Positions 39,864 to 50,300 of a DNA stretch of 64,000 bases are shown here, piece by piece (the stretch's first letter is position 1; each line of letters starts with the position of its first letter). Both the position numbers and the translations under genes were made by a program. The notes beneath the pieces were generated by a model, which worked only from the letters and a program-made list of their open reading frames with translations, made no database searches and was not told the DNA's origin. The stretch lies in assembly GCF_014196345.1 (NCBI RefSeq), contig NZ_JACIDN010000010.1, positions 62,001 to 126,000 of the forward strand, given 5' to 3'. Source of the DNA: Methylobacterium brachythecii. GTDB taxonomy: Bacteria > Pseudomonadota > Alphaproteobacteria > Rhizobiales > Beijerinckiaceae.

Positions 39864-40739
39864 ATGGACCAAAGACATATGGACGAGGATCTGATCGTGC
39901 TGGGCGCGCAGGCGGACACGCCAGCGGCAGGCGGCGAAGACTCGCACGCGGCGGCCAACGTTCTCGAGGTCGAAACGACCGAGGGTACCGAGACCGGCGC
40001 AACGCCAGGGAATGAGCAGGACGAACTGGCCGGCGACGCTCCGAAGCCCAATGCCCCGAAGGGTGAGGCCGAGGACGACGGCGAACCGGAGAAGCCCAAG
40101 AAACGCTCCGGCATCCAGCGGATGCAGGACAAGATCTCGCGCCTCGAGGCGGAGCTTTCCGATTCCCGCAGAGCGGCTCCTGCCGCCGGCGCCGATCGGA
40201 AAGCCCTGATCGAAAAGGAGATCGGTGCGCCTCCGAAAGAGGCCGACTTCGACGACTTCGTCGCCTTTGAGGATGCCAAGGCGGAATATCGTATCGCCAA
40301 GGCCCTCGCCGACCAGCGCCTCAAGGACCAGGAGACCGCCAACACCAGTCGGCAGGCCCGTGTCCAGGAGGAGATGATCGAGGCCTTCGAGGACCAGAAG
40401 GACGCGGCCCGCGAGAAGATCGCGGACTTCGACAAGGTTCTCGCGAGTGCCGCTGATCGGAAGATCGAAAAGCACGTCAGCGAGCTTGTGCTCGAAAGCG
40501 AGAAGGGCGCTCTGCTCGCCTATTACCTCGCAAAGACCCCGGGGAAGCTCGAGGAGCTGAACCGAATGAGCCCGCTGAAGGCCGCACGGGCCGTCGGCGC
40601 GCTCGAGCATCGCCTCACCCTGGCGAAACCGAAGACAGCCACCACCGCCCCCGCTCCCGCCAAGCCGGTTTCCGGTTCGGCCAAGCCGGCGTCCCCCGAC
40701 AGCGATCTCGATGCGTGGCTAGCCAAGAAATACGGCTGA
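39864..40739 (+). CDS. Scaffolding-like protein
   Basis: 291 residues from ATG 39864 (ATG 39879 also possible). Acidic disordered N-terminus, long charged coiled coil in the middle (QRMQDKISRLEAELSDSRRA; RLKDQETANTSRQARVQEEM), helical C-terminus. Composition and position between portal and coat match P22 gp8-type scaffolds, which guide procapsid assembly and leave the shell. Confidence 0.7.
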   Translation: MDQRHMDEDLIVLGAQADTPAAGGEDSHAAANVLEVETTEGTETGATPGNEQDELAGDAPKPNAPKGEAEDDGEPEKPKKRSGIQRMQDKISRLEAELSDSRRAAPAAGADRKALIEKEIGAPPKEADFDDFVAFEDAKAEYRIAKALADQRLKDQETANTSRQARVQEEMIEAFEDQKDAAREKIADFDKVLASAADRKIEKHVSELVLESEKGALLAYYLAKTPGKLEELNRMSPLKAARAVGALEHRLTLAKPKTATTAPAPAKPVSGSAKPASPDSDLDAWLAKKYG

Positions 40740-40765
40740 CCGCATCAATCTAAGGACATCTCTCC

Positions 40766-42001
40766 ATGCCCAATACTTTGAACACTGCCAGCATCATCGC
40801 CAAGGCGGCGGTGAAGATCCTCGACAACGAGCTCGGAATGGGCTCCCGCGTCCACCGCGGCTACGAGGAAGAGTTCTCGAAAAACGTGAACGGCTACAAG
40901 GTCGGTGACACCGTCAACATCCGGAAGCCCGCCCAGTTTCGCGTCCGCACCGGCCTCGTGGCGTCCAACCAGGACGTCATCGAGGGTAAGACCGCCATCA
41001 CGGTCAACAAGGTCGCCGGCGTCGACTTCTCGTTCTCCTCGACCGACCTCGCTCTCAACATCGCGGATCTGTCTGAGCGCGTGATCAAGCCGGCCATGGT
41101 GCCGGTGGCCAACCAGATTGACCAGGATATCCACGCCTGCGCCCTGACGAACTTCTGGAACTGGGTCGGTACGCCCGGCAACACGATCTCGAGCTACACG
41201 AAGTTCCTCGCAGGCGTGCAGCGCCTCAACGAGATGGCCGTTCCGACCGACGAGCGGTCCTCCGCCCTGTCGCCGGCCGACCATGTCGCCCTGCTCGGTG
41301 CCCAGTCGCAGCTCTACATCGACGGCGCGAATTCGGACGCCTACCGCAAGGCGAAGCTCGGTGGTCTCGCCGGCGTCGAGCCGTTCATGACCCAGAACGC
41401 GCCGACCCTGACCACGGGCACGCGCACCAACGGCACCGTGAACGGCGCTGGTCAGGCTGTGACCTACTCCGGCGCGCAGGCGAACTCCTGGGGCCAGACC
41501 CTCAATGTGGCCGGGCTCGGCGCTGCCGCGACCGTTCGTGCGGGTGAGGTGTTCAGCATCGCCGGCGTCTTTGCCGTCAACCCGGTGACGAAGCAGGTTC
41601 TGCCCTACCTGCAGCAGTTCGTTGCCACTGCGACTGCCACTGCTGACGGCTCGGGCAATGCGGCGGTGCAGATCGCTCCGGCGATCATCACCACCGGCGC
41701 CTACCAGACCGTCTCGGCGGCGCCGGCCGCCGGTGCAGTCGTGACCTGGAACGGCGCTGCCTCGACGACCTTCCAGCAGAACCTCATGTTCCACAAGAAC
41801 GCGCTGGCTCTGGTGGTCGTGCCCTTCGAGAAGCCCGCGGGTGTGCCGACCGACCAGATCGGCATGCACACCTACAAGGGTATGAGCCTGATGCTCGTCC
41901 CGTACTTCGACGGCACGAACCGCATCTCCAACTGGCGCCTCGACGTCCTGTACGGCGTCGCCGCCATCGATCCGCGTCTCGGCACCCGCGTCAGCGGCTA
42001 A
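40766..42001 (+). CDS. Major capsid protein, P22 coat family
   Basis: 411 residues. The P22 coat (gp5) pattern is seen in NTLNTASIIAKAAVKILDNE, YKVGDTVNIRKPAQFRVRTG and AALSERVIKPAM-like (NIADLSERVIKPAMVPVAN) segments, plus a mid-protein insertion domain (about 215-310) and a C-terminal LMLVPYFDGTNRISNWRLDV strand. Should have an HK97 fold. Very regular codon use, fitting high expression. Confidence 0.9.
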   Translation: MPNTLNTASIIAKAAVKILDNELGMGSRVHRGYEEEFSKNVNGYKVGDTVNIRKPAQFRVRTGLVASNQDVIEGKTAITVNKVAGVDFSFSSTDLALNIADLSERVIKPAMVPVANQIDQDIHACALTNFWNWVGTPGNTISSYTKFLAGVQRLNEMAVPTDERSSALSPADHVALLGAQSQLYIDGANSDAYRKAKLGGLAGVEPFMTQNAPTLTTGTRTNGTVNGAGQAVTYSGAQANSWGQTLNVAGLGAAATVRAGEVFSIAGVFAVNPVTKQVLPYLQQFVATATATADGSGNAAVQIAPAIITTGAYQTVSAAPAAGAVVTWNGAASTTFQQNLMFHKNALALVVVPFEKPAGVPTDQIGMHTYKGMSLMLVPYFDGTNRISNWRLDVLYGVAAIDPRLGTRVSG

Positions 42002-42027
42002 GCGCCTCTCACGCTGCAATCTGACGA

Positions 42028-42050
42028 AAGGGCGCCCTCGTGGCGCCCTT
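42028..42050 (+). terminator. Hairpin after coat gene
   Basis: AAGGGCGCC / GGCGCCCTT perfect 9-bp stem, 5-base loop, tail CGTCGTTCTGG instead of a U-run. The tail resembles those after the hairpins at 30270 and 53339. Probably reduces read-through from the coat gene. Confidence 0.65.
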
Positions 42051-42085
42051 CGTCGTTCTGGACCCTCTCTCGCGCCGGAGCCGTC

Positions 42086-42658
42086 ATGGACGCCGCAACC
42101 ACCTTTCCGACCTGGGGCTACAAGCCCGACGGCTCGGCCCAGATCTTCGACCTCTCGGCTGGCGAAACTCTGCCTGCGGGCTGGGAGACCTCGCCGACCT
42201 GCATCACCAATCCCGAGCTTGCCACAGCCGACGCGCTGACTGCTCGTGCGGAAGGCCGCACGTACCTGCAGCCGGCCGCCGATGCCGGTCATGACGTCCT
42301 GACCGACGCCGCCGCTCCGGCCGTCGATCCCGATGCTTTCGCCAACGCCCTGGCCGAGATCGATCGGCTGACCGACATCATCCGTGGCGGCCAGGCGCAG
42401 AACGATGCGCTCATCACCGAGATTGAGGCTGCCGAGGCTGCCGTCGAAACCGCAACGACCGAGCTGATCTCGCTCCGCGAATTGCTCGCGGCTGAAACCA
42501 CCGACAAGGCGAACGCCCTCGCGAAGGTCGAGACCCTGACGGCAGATCTGGCCAAGGCAACGACCGACCTTGTCGAGGCGCACACCGCACTCGAGCAGGC
42601 GACGGCTCCGGCTCCGGCACCGACCGAAGCCCCGAAGGCTCCTGCCAAGGCGAAGTGA
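42086..42658 (+). CDS. Coiled-coil protein between coat and gp4-like genes
   Basis: 190 residues. N-terminal ~60 residues look folded (FPTWGYKPDGSAQIFDLSAG and GWETSPTCIT). A long Ala/Glu/Thr coiled coil (residues 85-170) and a Pro/Ala tail follow. No family recognised; perhaps a head fibre or minor virion protein. Confidence 0.6.
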   Translation: MDAATTFPTWGYKPDGSAQIFDLSAGETLPAGWETSPTCITNPELATADALTARAEGRTYLQPAADAGHDVLTDAAAPAVDPDAFANALAEIDRLTDIIRGGQAQNDALITEIEAAEAAVETATTELISLRELLAAETTDKANALAKVETLTADLAKATTDLVEAHTALEQATAPAPAPTEAPKAPAKAK

Positions 42659-42659
42659 C

Positions 42660-43034
42660 GTGAAGACCCGCGAGGAGCTCATCGCTCGGGTTCTCAAGAA
42701 CCTCGGCGTGTTGGCGGCTGGGCAGTCGCCGTCGGACGAGGACCGCGCGGAAGTCGACGACCTGATCGATCCCGTCTGCGCGAAGCTCTTCGACGACGGG
42801 GTCGCCAAGCTGACCGGTGATGAGATCGACGATGCGGCCTACCTGCCGCTCGCCGCGATCGTCACCGAGGCCGCAATGGTGCCGTTCGGTATCGGTGGTC
42901 AGAAGGCGTCCGACCTTGAGGCCCTGGCCGAAAAGGCCAAGTCCGATCTGAAGCTCGCCTACCGCGTCTATGACGCACGGCCGCCGATGCGACCGGATCG
43001 GTTCTGGGGCCGCCGCTGCGGCCGGATCTGCTGA
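42660..43034 (+). CDS. Head-completion protein (P22 gp4-like position)
   Basis: 124 residues from GTG 42660. Helical, acidic (KTREELIARVLKNLGVLAAG, RAEVDDLIDPVCAKLFDDG), matching small podoviral tail-accessory/DNA-packaging proteins placed between coat and gp10. In P22, gp4 is the first adaptor on the portal. Assignment rests on order and size. Stop abuts the next ATG. Confidence 0.7.
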   Translation: MKTREELIARVLKNLGVLAAGQSPSDEDRAEVDDLIDPVCAKLFDDGVAKLTGDEIDDAAYLPLAAIVTEAAMVPFGIGGQKASDLEALAEKAKSDLKLAYRVYDARPPMRPDRFWGRRCGRIC

Positions 43035-44455
43035 TGGCGGCAATCAGCTGGCCTCTGTCGTCCAGCCCGGGCCTCACCGAGGCCGAGGGCGCGGGACGAC
43101 TCATCAACGCGATGGTCGAGAAGCTCGGAGACGGCGCGCGTGCGCCGGTCTCGCGTCGGCGCGTGCCCGGTCTCGGCCTGTTCGCGGATACGGCGCTGTC
43201 GACCCCACGCGGTTTGCGCGCGATCGGCCCGGTGGTCCTCGGCGCCTATCGCGACATGCTCGTGAAGGTCACCGAGGATCGGACCGTGACGCCGCTCGGC
43301 TCCCTGCCTGGCTCGAAGCGCATCACGATCGCGCACAACAATCGGCAGCCCGCCCCCGACGTCGTCGCGGTCACGCAATACGGAGCCTACAAGCTCTCCA
43401 TCGACACGGCGCCGATGCCGTTGACGATTCCCGGATCCCTGCCTGCGCCGAACGCCTGCTGCGAGCTGTTCGGCTTCCTGTTCTTCACGGCCGGTAACGG
43501 CACGTGCTTCGCCTCCGGGCTGAATGCGACGACGTTCAACACCCTCGACTACACTGTCGAGCAGGCCCGCCCCGGCGGCCTCCTGCGGCCGATTCCGTTC
43601 CGCGACGAGCTGTTTCTCTTCGGACCGTCCGGCATCGGCGTCTACGGCGGTACGGCGCAGCAGAATGGCTTCCCGCTCGCACGGATCACCGGCATTCCGC
43701 GCGGCCTGATCGGCCCCTGGGCCGTCGCCGGCCATGAAGAAGGGTGGTCGAACGAGATGATCTGGGTGGGCGACGATGCTGTCGTCTACAAGCTGTCCGG
43801 CTATTCCCCGGTCCGCCTCTCGACCCATGACGTCGAGCGCGATCTCGCCGCGGCCGCGAAGGTCGACGCGACCCAGATCGAGGCCTCGGTCCACCTGGTG
43901 GCGGGTCATGCCTGCTGGGTCGTATCGATGCCGGGTCGGACCTGGGTCTACGACCTGACCACAGGCCAGTGGCACGAACGGGCGAGCCATCAGGCTTCCC
44001 GCTGGCGGGCCTCGCAGAGTGTGAAGGCCTTCGGGCGCTGGCTCGTCGGAGACACGGCCGGCACCGGCCTCCTGGAAGTCCGCGAGGACGTCTTCACCGA
44101 GGCCGGCGCGCCGCTGCGATTCCGTGTCGAGAGCCTGCCGGGCCAAGCCTTCCCGCAGCGCATCGCCTTCCCGCGCGTCGATCTCGATTTCGCGTTCGGC
44201 ACCGGTCTGCTGTCAAGCGATCCGACCCTCTCGGATCCGCGCGCGCTGGTATCCTGGTCGGACGATGGCGGCTCGACCTGGTCGAACCCGCTCTCCCGCT
44301 CGCTCGGCCGCCGGGGCGCGACCCGCACCCGCATCAATGTGCTGCGCACCGGGCTCTCCGGGCCACAGGGGCGCTCGTGGCGGATCGACGTCTCGGACCC
44401 GGTCTACTGCGCGCTGCTGGGCGGCGCCGTCGCTCCCGATGTGAGGTCCGAATGA
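43034..44455 (+). CDS. P22 gp10-like DNA-stabilisation (head-completion) protein
   Basis: 473 residues. Beta-propeller-like repeats, with features of packaged-DNA stabilisation proteins: RLINAMVEKLGDGARAPVSR near the N-terminus, FRDELFLFGPSGIGVYGGTA, and VVSMPGRTWVYDLTTGQWHE in the middle. In P22-type phages gp10 sits below gp4 and plugs the packaged head. Order confirms the assignment. Confidence 0.85.
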   Translation: MAAISWPLSSSPGLTEAEGAGRLINAMVEKLGDGARAPVSRRRVPGLGLFADTALSTPRGLRAIGPVVLGAYRDMLVKVTEDRTVTPLGSLPGSKRITIAHNNRQPAPDVVAVTQYGAYKLSIDTAPMPLTIPGSLPAPNACCELFGFLFFTAGNGTCFASGLNATTFNTLDYTVEQARPGGLLRPIPFRDELFLFGPSGIGVYGGTAQQNGFPLARITGIPRGLIGPWAVAGHEEGWSNEMIWVGDDAVVYKLSGYSPVRLSTHDVERDLAAAAKVDATQIEASVHLVAGHACWVVSMPGRTWVYDLTTGQWHERASHQASRWRASQSVKAFGRWLVGDTAGTGLLEVREDVFTEAGAPLRFRVESLPGQAFPQRIAFPRVDLDFAFGTGLLSSDPTLSDPRALVSWSDDGGSTWSNPLSRSLGRRGATRTRINVLRTGLSGPQGRSWRIDVSDPVYCALLGGAVAPDVRSE

Positions 44456-44601
44456 CGAAGCAGGGCATGCCCTCGGCCCAAGCGCCGATCGCCGTCGGCA
44501 ACGGCAACCTCTCACCCGAGTGGTTCAAGTTCTTCCTGTTCCTCTTCACGGCGCTGCAGGCGCTCGATGAACGCATCACCGCCCTGGAGAACGCCCCATG
44601 A
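44452..44601 (+). CDS. 49-residue phage protein with hydrophobic helix
   Basis: ATG 44452 overlapping the gp10-like stop, with its stop overlapping the next ATG. NLSPEWFKFFLFLFTALQAL followed by DERITALE is a recurrent small protein in podovirus tail regions. Function unknown; a virion or membrane role is possible. Confidence 0.65.
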   Translation: MTKQGMPSAQAPIAVGNGNLSPEWFKFFLFLFTALQALDERITALENAP

Positions 44602-45314
44602 GCTTTTTCGGCGACCTCTTCGGAGGGCAGGCGAGCAAGAAGGCCGCCGCAGCCAGCATCGCGCGCCTCGATCAGGCTAAGACCGAGGGCAACACCGATC
44701 TGGACACCGGCTACAACACTGCCGCAGACCAGTACGGCAGGGCTGGTGACCTGTTCGGCAACCTCGCCGGGCAGTATGCCGGCGGCTCGAAGCTCTATCT
44801 CGACGCGTCCGGTGCCAACGGCGTCGACGCGGCGAAAGCGGCACAAGGCCAATTCACGTTCTCGCCCGCCTATCAGGTCAATCTCGATCAGGGCATGCAG
44901 GGACTCGACCGGGCTCGCGCCGTAAATGGCACGCTAGCAAGCGGCGGTGCCGACACTGACGCGATGAAGTTCGCTTCCGGACTCGCGAGCCAGGAATACG
45001 GGAACTGGCTGAATAACCTCGGCAACATCGATACGAAGCGCGATCAGGCGGTTGCGGGTCAGGCCGGCACCATTGGCGCGATCGGGCAGGCCGCCCTTGG
45101 CACGGGCTCGGCCAAAGCCGGACTCGCATCGTCGACCGCACAGAACCAGTCCACCGTTCAGATGCAGGCTGCCAAGGCACAGGAAGACGGCGCGGGCCGC
45201 CTGCTCGGCGGCATCCTCGGCGTCGGAAACCTCGCCTCCAAGGGCGCCGGGAGCCTCTTCGGCAGCGGTGGTGGCTACAGCATCTTTGGTGGCGGCGGAT
45301 GGGGCAGCGGCTGA
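44598..45314 (+). CDS. Internal virion/ejection protein
   Basis: 238 residues, Gly/Ala-rich with long helices (FSPAYQVNLDQGMQGLDRAR, FASGLASQEYGNWLNNL) and a Gly-rich C-terminus. This is the usual first of three ejection proteins in P22-like phages of alphaproteobacteria. Likely ejected with the DNA to form the trans-envelope channel. Confidence 0.7.
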   Translation: MSFFGDLFGGQASKKAAAASIARLDQAKTEGNTDLDTGYNTAADQYGRAGDLFGNLAGQYAGGSKLYLDASGANGVDAAKAAQGQFTFSPAYQVNLDQGMQGLDRARAVNGTLASGGADTDAMKFASGLASQEYGNWLNNLGNIDTKRDQAVAGQAGTIGAIGQAALGTGSAKAGLASSTAQNQSTVQMQAAKAQEDGAGRLLGGILGVGNLASKGAGSLFGSGGGYSIFGGGGWGSG

Positions 45315-45356
45315 TCGCGCCCGCCCCTCACTTTCGCTCGCACAACGGATACGGAC

Positions 45357-47312
45357 ATGGACGGCGCGCAAGTCTACGCGATGGTCAGCGGCCTCGGCGA
45401 CGCGTTCAGCGACGCTTACAAGACCGCCCGGGCCCAGCGACAGGAGGAGGAGGCTCCGCAGCGCCTCGCTGACCTCGCCACGGCGTTCTCGGCTTCGCGC
45501 GGCGGTTCTGATCCCTTTACCGCCTCGATCCGCCAATCGGCTGCGCCTGCCGTTGGCGATACCGGTCCAGCCCAGAGGGTCCCGTCTTTCGCCGGCGGAG
45601 GCGCCGTCATGCGTGCGCCCGGCAGCGGTGGAGCGACGGAAACTCGGTTCGTCGATGCGCTTAGGGCTGGCGGCCTGACCAACCCGAATGGCCTCGCGGC
45701 GATGACCGCCTATGCCAACCACGAGTCGGGCTTCAAGGGCTCGAACATCAACGGGTCGTGGTCCGACCCGAGCGAGAGCGGTGCGCCCGGCACGTCCGGC
45801 GGTATTTTGTCCTGGCGCGGCGATCGCTTTGCGAACATGCGCCGATTGACCGCCGGTGCTGCTGACCCGGTCGAGGCTCAGGCCAAGTTCGCGTTGACCG
45901 AAAATCCCGAGCTCACGATGGCGCTGCAGAACGCCAGAAGCCCGGAAGAGGCGAACAGCCTCATGGCAAACGCCTGGAAGTTTGCCGGGTACAACCGTCC
46001 GGGCGGTGAGAACGCGGCGCGGTTGGCCTCGACGCAGGCCTACGTCCAGAAACTCGGTGGCACGCCGTCAGCTGCGCAGGCGCCGACGGCTGTCGCTTCA
46101 GCCGAGCCGGATGCCGCCAACATCCCCGCACCGGGTGCTCAGCCCGCCGGCTTCGTCGTGCCCGGTCAGGATGGTGGACCAGCACCAACGACGGCTCAAG
46201 GCTTCGCAGGCTTCGGGTCCGGCGCCTCTCGGATGACGCCGGAAATCCAGTCTGCGCTCAACGCGGCCTGGAAGAATCCGCAGACCCGATCCATTGCGGC
46301 TTCGATGTTCTCGTCGATGCTGACGGGCAAAGACCAGAACTTTCAGATCAGCGCGATCGGCGATCAGCCGGTTCTTCTCGACACGAAGAGCGGCAAGTAC
46401 ATCGCCATCGGGCAGGGCAAGGCGCAGACCGTTTCCCCCGGCACTTCACTGGTGAGCCCCGACGGCAAGCTGATCTATCAGGCGCCAGACCGGGACAACA
46501 CGAAGCTGCAGAGCGTCGCCGCCGGCACCACGCTGTTCGATCCTCAGACACGCCAACCGGTGTTCACGGCGCCGGCGGCGGAGAAAGACGAGGGCGCCAA
46601 GATCACCGCCCAGATCGATGCCCGCAAGGCACAGGCCGCTGGTCTGGGGCTGAAGGAGGGAACGCCGGCCTGGTCATCCTTCGTCGGCACTGGCAAGATC
46701 GGCCGCGACCAGGACCTCTCCGCGACCGACAAGAAGGCGATCCTCGAAGCGGACGAGAAGGTGCTCGGCATCGAGGGCACCCTGACGGCGCTGAAGAAGG
46801 CAAGGGAACTCAGCCCGGAGGCCTACAGCGGTCCCTTCGCGTCGACGCGCGGCTATCTCGGCAGCATCGTGGGTCTCGACGGTGCGAACAAAACGCAGGA
46901 GCTCGACAACACCATCACCGCCCAGGCGCTCGACAGCCTGAAGGCTACGTTCGGTGCAGCTCCAACCGAGGGCGAGCGCAAGATCCTCTTGGACATCCAG
47001 GGATCGAGCAGTCAGTCGCCCGCGGTGCGCGCCAAGATCTACGAGCGCGCCGAGCTGGCGATGCAGAAGCGACTGGCGTTCGAGCGTGCCCGCGCCGAGG
47101 ATCTGCGCGGCGGGACGTACTACAAAAAGGACGGGGCTTCCCCGAAGGCGGTGGTGGCAAAGGGTGATCAGCGTACCGCTATCCCGGACGGGATGAGCGC
47201 TGGCGCCGCACTCGCTGAAGCCAAAGCCTTCGTGAAGGCAAACCCGCAGCTCAAGGCGCAGGTCTCTGAGCAGTTGCGTTCCTACGGTATTGACCCGGCA
47301 AGGCTCGACTGA
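45357..47312 (+). CDS. Ejection protein with tail-lysozyme domain
   Basis: 651 residues. Residues about 95-225 form a phage tail-lysozyme/transglycosylase domain (FVDALRAGGLTNPNGLAAMT, YANHESGFKGSNINGSWSDP, GTSGGILSWRGDRF). The first Glu of NHESGF is the likely catalytic acid. The remaining ~420 residues are helical. Locally degrades peptidoglycan during DNA entry. Stop overlaps the next ATG. Confidence 0.8.
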   Translation: MDGAQVYAMVSGLGDAFSDAYKTARAQRQEEEAPQRLADLATAFSASRGGSDPFTASIRQSAAPAVGDTGPAQRVPSFAGGGAVMRAPGSGGATETRFVDALRAGGLTNPNGLAAMTAYANHESGFKGSNINGSWSDPSESGAPGTSGGILSWRGDRFANMRRLTAGAADPVEAQAKFALTENPELTMALQNARSPEEANSLMANAWKFAGYNRPGGENAARLASTQAYVQKLGGTPSAAQAPTAVASAEPDAANIPAPGAQPAGFVVPGQDGGPAPTTAQGFAGFGSGASRMTPEIQSALNAAWKNPQTRSIAASMFSSMLTGKDQNFQISAIGDQPVLLDTKSGKYIAIGQGKAQTVSPGTSLVSPDGKLIYQAPDRDNTKLQSVAAGTTLFDPQTRQPVFTAPAAEKDEGAKITAQIDARKAQAAGLGLKEGTPAWSSFVGTGKIGRDQDLSATDKKAILEADEKVLGIEGTLTALKKARELSPEAYSGPFASTRGYLGSIVGLDGANKTQELDNTITAQALDSLKATFGAAPTEGERKILLDIQGSSSQSPAVRAKIYERAELAMQKRLAFERARAEDLRGGTYYKKDGASPKAVVAKGDQRTAIPDGMSAGAALAEAKAFVKANPQLKAQVSEQLRSYGIDPARLD

Positions 47313-50300
47313 TGCCCGGCTTGTTCGACCATCTCCTGGAAGAGAGCGCGCCGGCGGCTGACGCTGCCCCGAAGGCCTCCTCCAGCAGCTCGAAGCGTGG
47401 TCTGTTCGACCATCTCCTCGATGAGGCGCCGGTTGAGGCGAGTCCCGTGCAGTCGTCATCCGGCGGCGACAGGGTGGCGCCCTACGGCATCACCGCACTG
47501 ATCACCGGGCAGAAGCAGAAGCCCGTCGATCCGAAGCTGAAGGCCGCGGCCGAGCGTGGAGAGATCAGCGATGCTGCGGCTGCTGGCGTTCCCGGTGATG
47601 ACGTCGCAGCCGTCGGCCGTGGGCTGATCGACGGCGTGCCGGTCGTCGGCCCTTACATTCTCGGCGGCGTGAACCGCGGCGTCGCGGCCGTCCGCGCCCT
47701 GCAGAACGGCACGACCTTCCCGGACGAGCTGCGCAAGGTCGAGGCCTTCGGCGAGAACACCGCGAAGGAGCATCCCGGCGCGACGATCGGAGGTGAACTC
47801 GCGGGCGGCGTTGTGGGCTCTGCGCCGCTCGTCGCGGCCGCGCCGGCGGCGTTCGGAGCTGGGGCGGGCTCGTTGCCAGTGCGAATGCTGGTCTCCGGGG
47901 TTTCCGGTGGTGTGCTAGGCGGCGCGGACAGCGCCGTTAGGTCGGATGGCGATGGGACCGCCACCAGAGCCGGCGCGGCAATCGGCGCAGGCTTAGGTGT
48001 CGCCGGTCCTGCTGTCGGCAAGCTCGTCGGCGCGGGCGTCCGCGCCTTCACCTCGCGCGGTCGCGGCAATGCTGCAGTGAACGAGGCGCTCGAAGGGATC
48101 TCCGACAAGGATCTCGCCTCGGCCCAGTTCCTGATCGAGCAGGCCAAGAGCCTGCCCGGCGGCGGCGTGAACCTTACGCTCGACGAGGCGCTTAACGCCG
48201 TCACAGGCGGCCAGGCCACGCGCGCCTCGCAGCTCGCCCGCGTCGTCGCCAATTCCGGCGGCGAGGGCGGCCGGGTCATGAACGAATTCTATGCCGGACG
48301 GCCCGCCTCGATCGAGAACGTCGGTGGCGCCGGGTTCGAGAAGATCGCGCCGCAGAACCTCGATCCGACCGGGCTCGGCTTTGACGTCCAAGCCGCCGCA
48401 CAGGCCGGCGTCGCGCAGACGCCGGAAGGCGTGGCGCTCTCGCAGGCGCGCTCGGCCCTTGGCCCACGTGTGAGCCAGGACCAGGCCGGCCAGACGATCC
48501 AGAAGGAGATGCGCGGCGTCGCCGACAAGCTGGAAGCCAAGCGGTCGGAGCAGGCGAACAAGGACTATGCCGCCGCGCGTGGCGCTCCGGAAAACGTCGG
48601 GGTCGAGCGCACCGTCACCGTCGAGCGCCCGGGCGAGCCGATCGTCACGCCGCAGGAGTATTCGCGCCCCCAGTTCCGAGACGGTACGCCCCGGCCGCTC
48701 GACCTGCCTCCGACCGCTGAAGAAGCCGTTGGCGCCGGTCCGATCAGCCTCGCCCGATACATCGCGCAGCGTGGCGGCATCGCGCTCGATGGCGACGTCC
48801 TGGCGACCGATCTTCATCGCTTCAACATCCCGGGCGCCGGCAACGTCGCGCGCACCGGCGGTAAGTCGATCGACAACCATTGGCGCGAGGCGCTGATCGA
48901 GGCCGGCTACTTCCGCCCGGACGCCGACGGCGGCGCGGCGCGCGACATCTCCTCGGAGCTGCTGCGCAAGCTTCAGAACGAGCAGCGCGGCGTGCCGAGC
49001 TTCCCGATCGGGAATGAGCGGCAGGCGGCTCGTCCGACCGCCGGCCGCGTCGCCGACGAGTACCAGGCCGCACTGTCCGAGGCCGAGAGCCGTCTGAACA
49101 CCGATCTTCGTAATCACGGTGTCGATCCGGCGAGCGTTCACCCGGATGTTCGCGATCGTGTGCTTGGCGCGATGATGCGAGGCGAGCATCCGGACCCGCT
49201 CGACGCTTTCGAGCGCGTCGTCGGCGGCATGAAGGAGAATCCCCAGCCGCTCGTGAAGTCGACGACGGTCCAGGAGCAGATCCCGGACGTGCGCTTCGGC
49301 CAGTTCGATCCGACGCCGGCCTTGGACGCGGTGGCGGCACAGGGGCGCACCGCCAAGGGAGATGTGCGGGGCGTGATCTCGGCCACCGGCCGGGATCTCT
49401 TGGAGAACGTGAAGGACCCCGTGACCGGCAAGCGAGAGCCGATCATGAGCGTCGAGGAAGGCCTCCACGCGCGCGAGCGTCTGGACCAACGTATCCAGGC
49501 CGCCCTCAAGGACGGGGATGCGACGAAGGTTCGTGACCTGACGATCCCGCGGAAGGCCTTGGATGGGTCGCTGAAGACCGTCCCCGAGGTTGCGACGGCC
49601 GACGCGAACTTCGCCGCCAACTCCGCAAAGCTCGAACCCTTCACGGGCGAGACGCCCCTTGGTCGCATCGTCCGCAAAGACCCGCAGACCGAGCGGCTGC
49701 TGACGCCCAGCGAGACGGTGCCGAGCTATCTGCAGGGCGCCTCGGCCGCGCGCGAGTTCTTGGCCAACGCAACGCCGAAGGCGCGTAAAGCCTTCGAGGG
49801 TCGGACCGCGACACAGATCATCGAGGGCGCCACCGACAAGCGCGGCGTCATCGACCCGGATAAGCTGCACACCGCGATGCGCGAGCATGCCGATGTGCTT
49901 GCGCAGATGCCGGAAACCTACGGCCGCCTCGAAGCCGTGGCGATCGCGCGCGACGGTCTGGCTCGCGTCGAGGCTTCACCGCTCGGGCGGGTCGCAACCC
50001 GCGATCCAGACGTGAAGGCTGCGGTGAACGCGCTCTTCCCTACCAATCCCGGCGCGGGCACCCATCAGGAGATCGCCACGGCCGTCTCTGCGCTCGCGAA
50101 GAGCCGGCCGCTGATCGCGCGCCAGCTCGTGCGCTATCACCTCGAATCCGTGTTCAACGAGGCGACGCAGGACGTGAAGGGCATCGCCTCGCAATATGGC
50201 GGCGCCGGCTTCGCCTCGGCAGTGCGCGGAAACGGACAGCAGCGGCAGAACCTCGAAGCCGCGATCCGGGCTCTTCCCGATGGCGAGACGATACTCGGCG

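Noticed and set aside
40745..42808. 687-codon minus-strand frame opposite the coat gene
   Set aside because: Antisense shadow; no motif, no RBS, and it would span three plus-strand genes.
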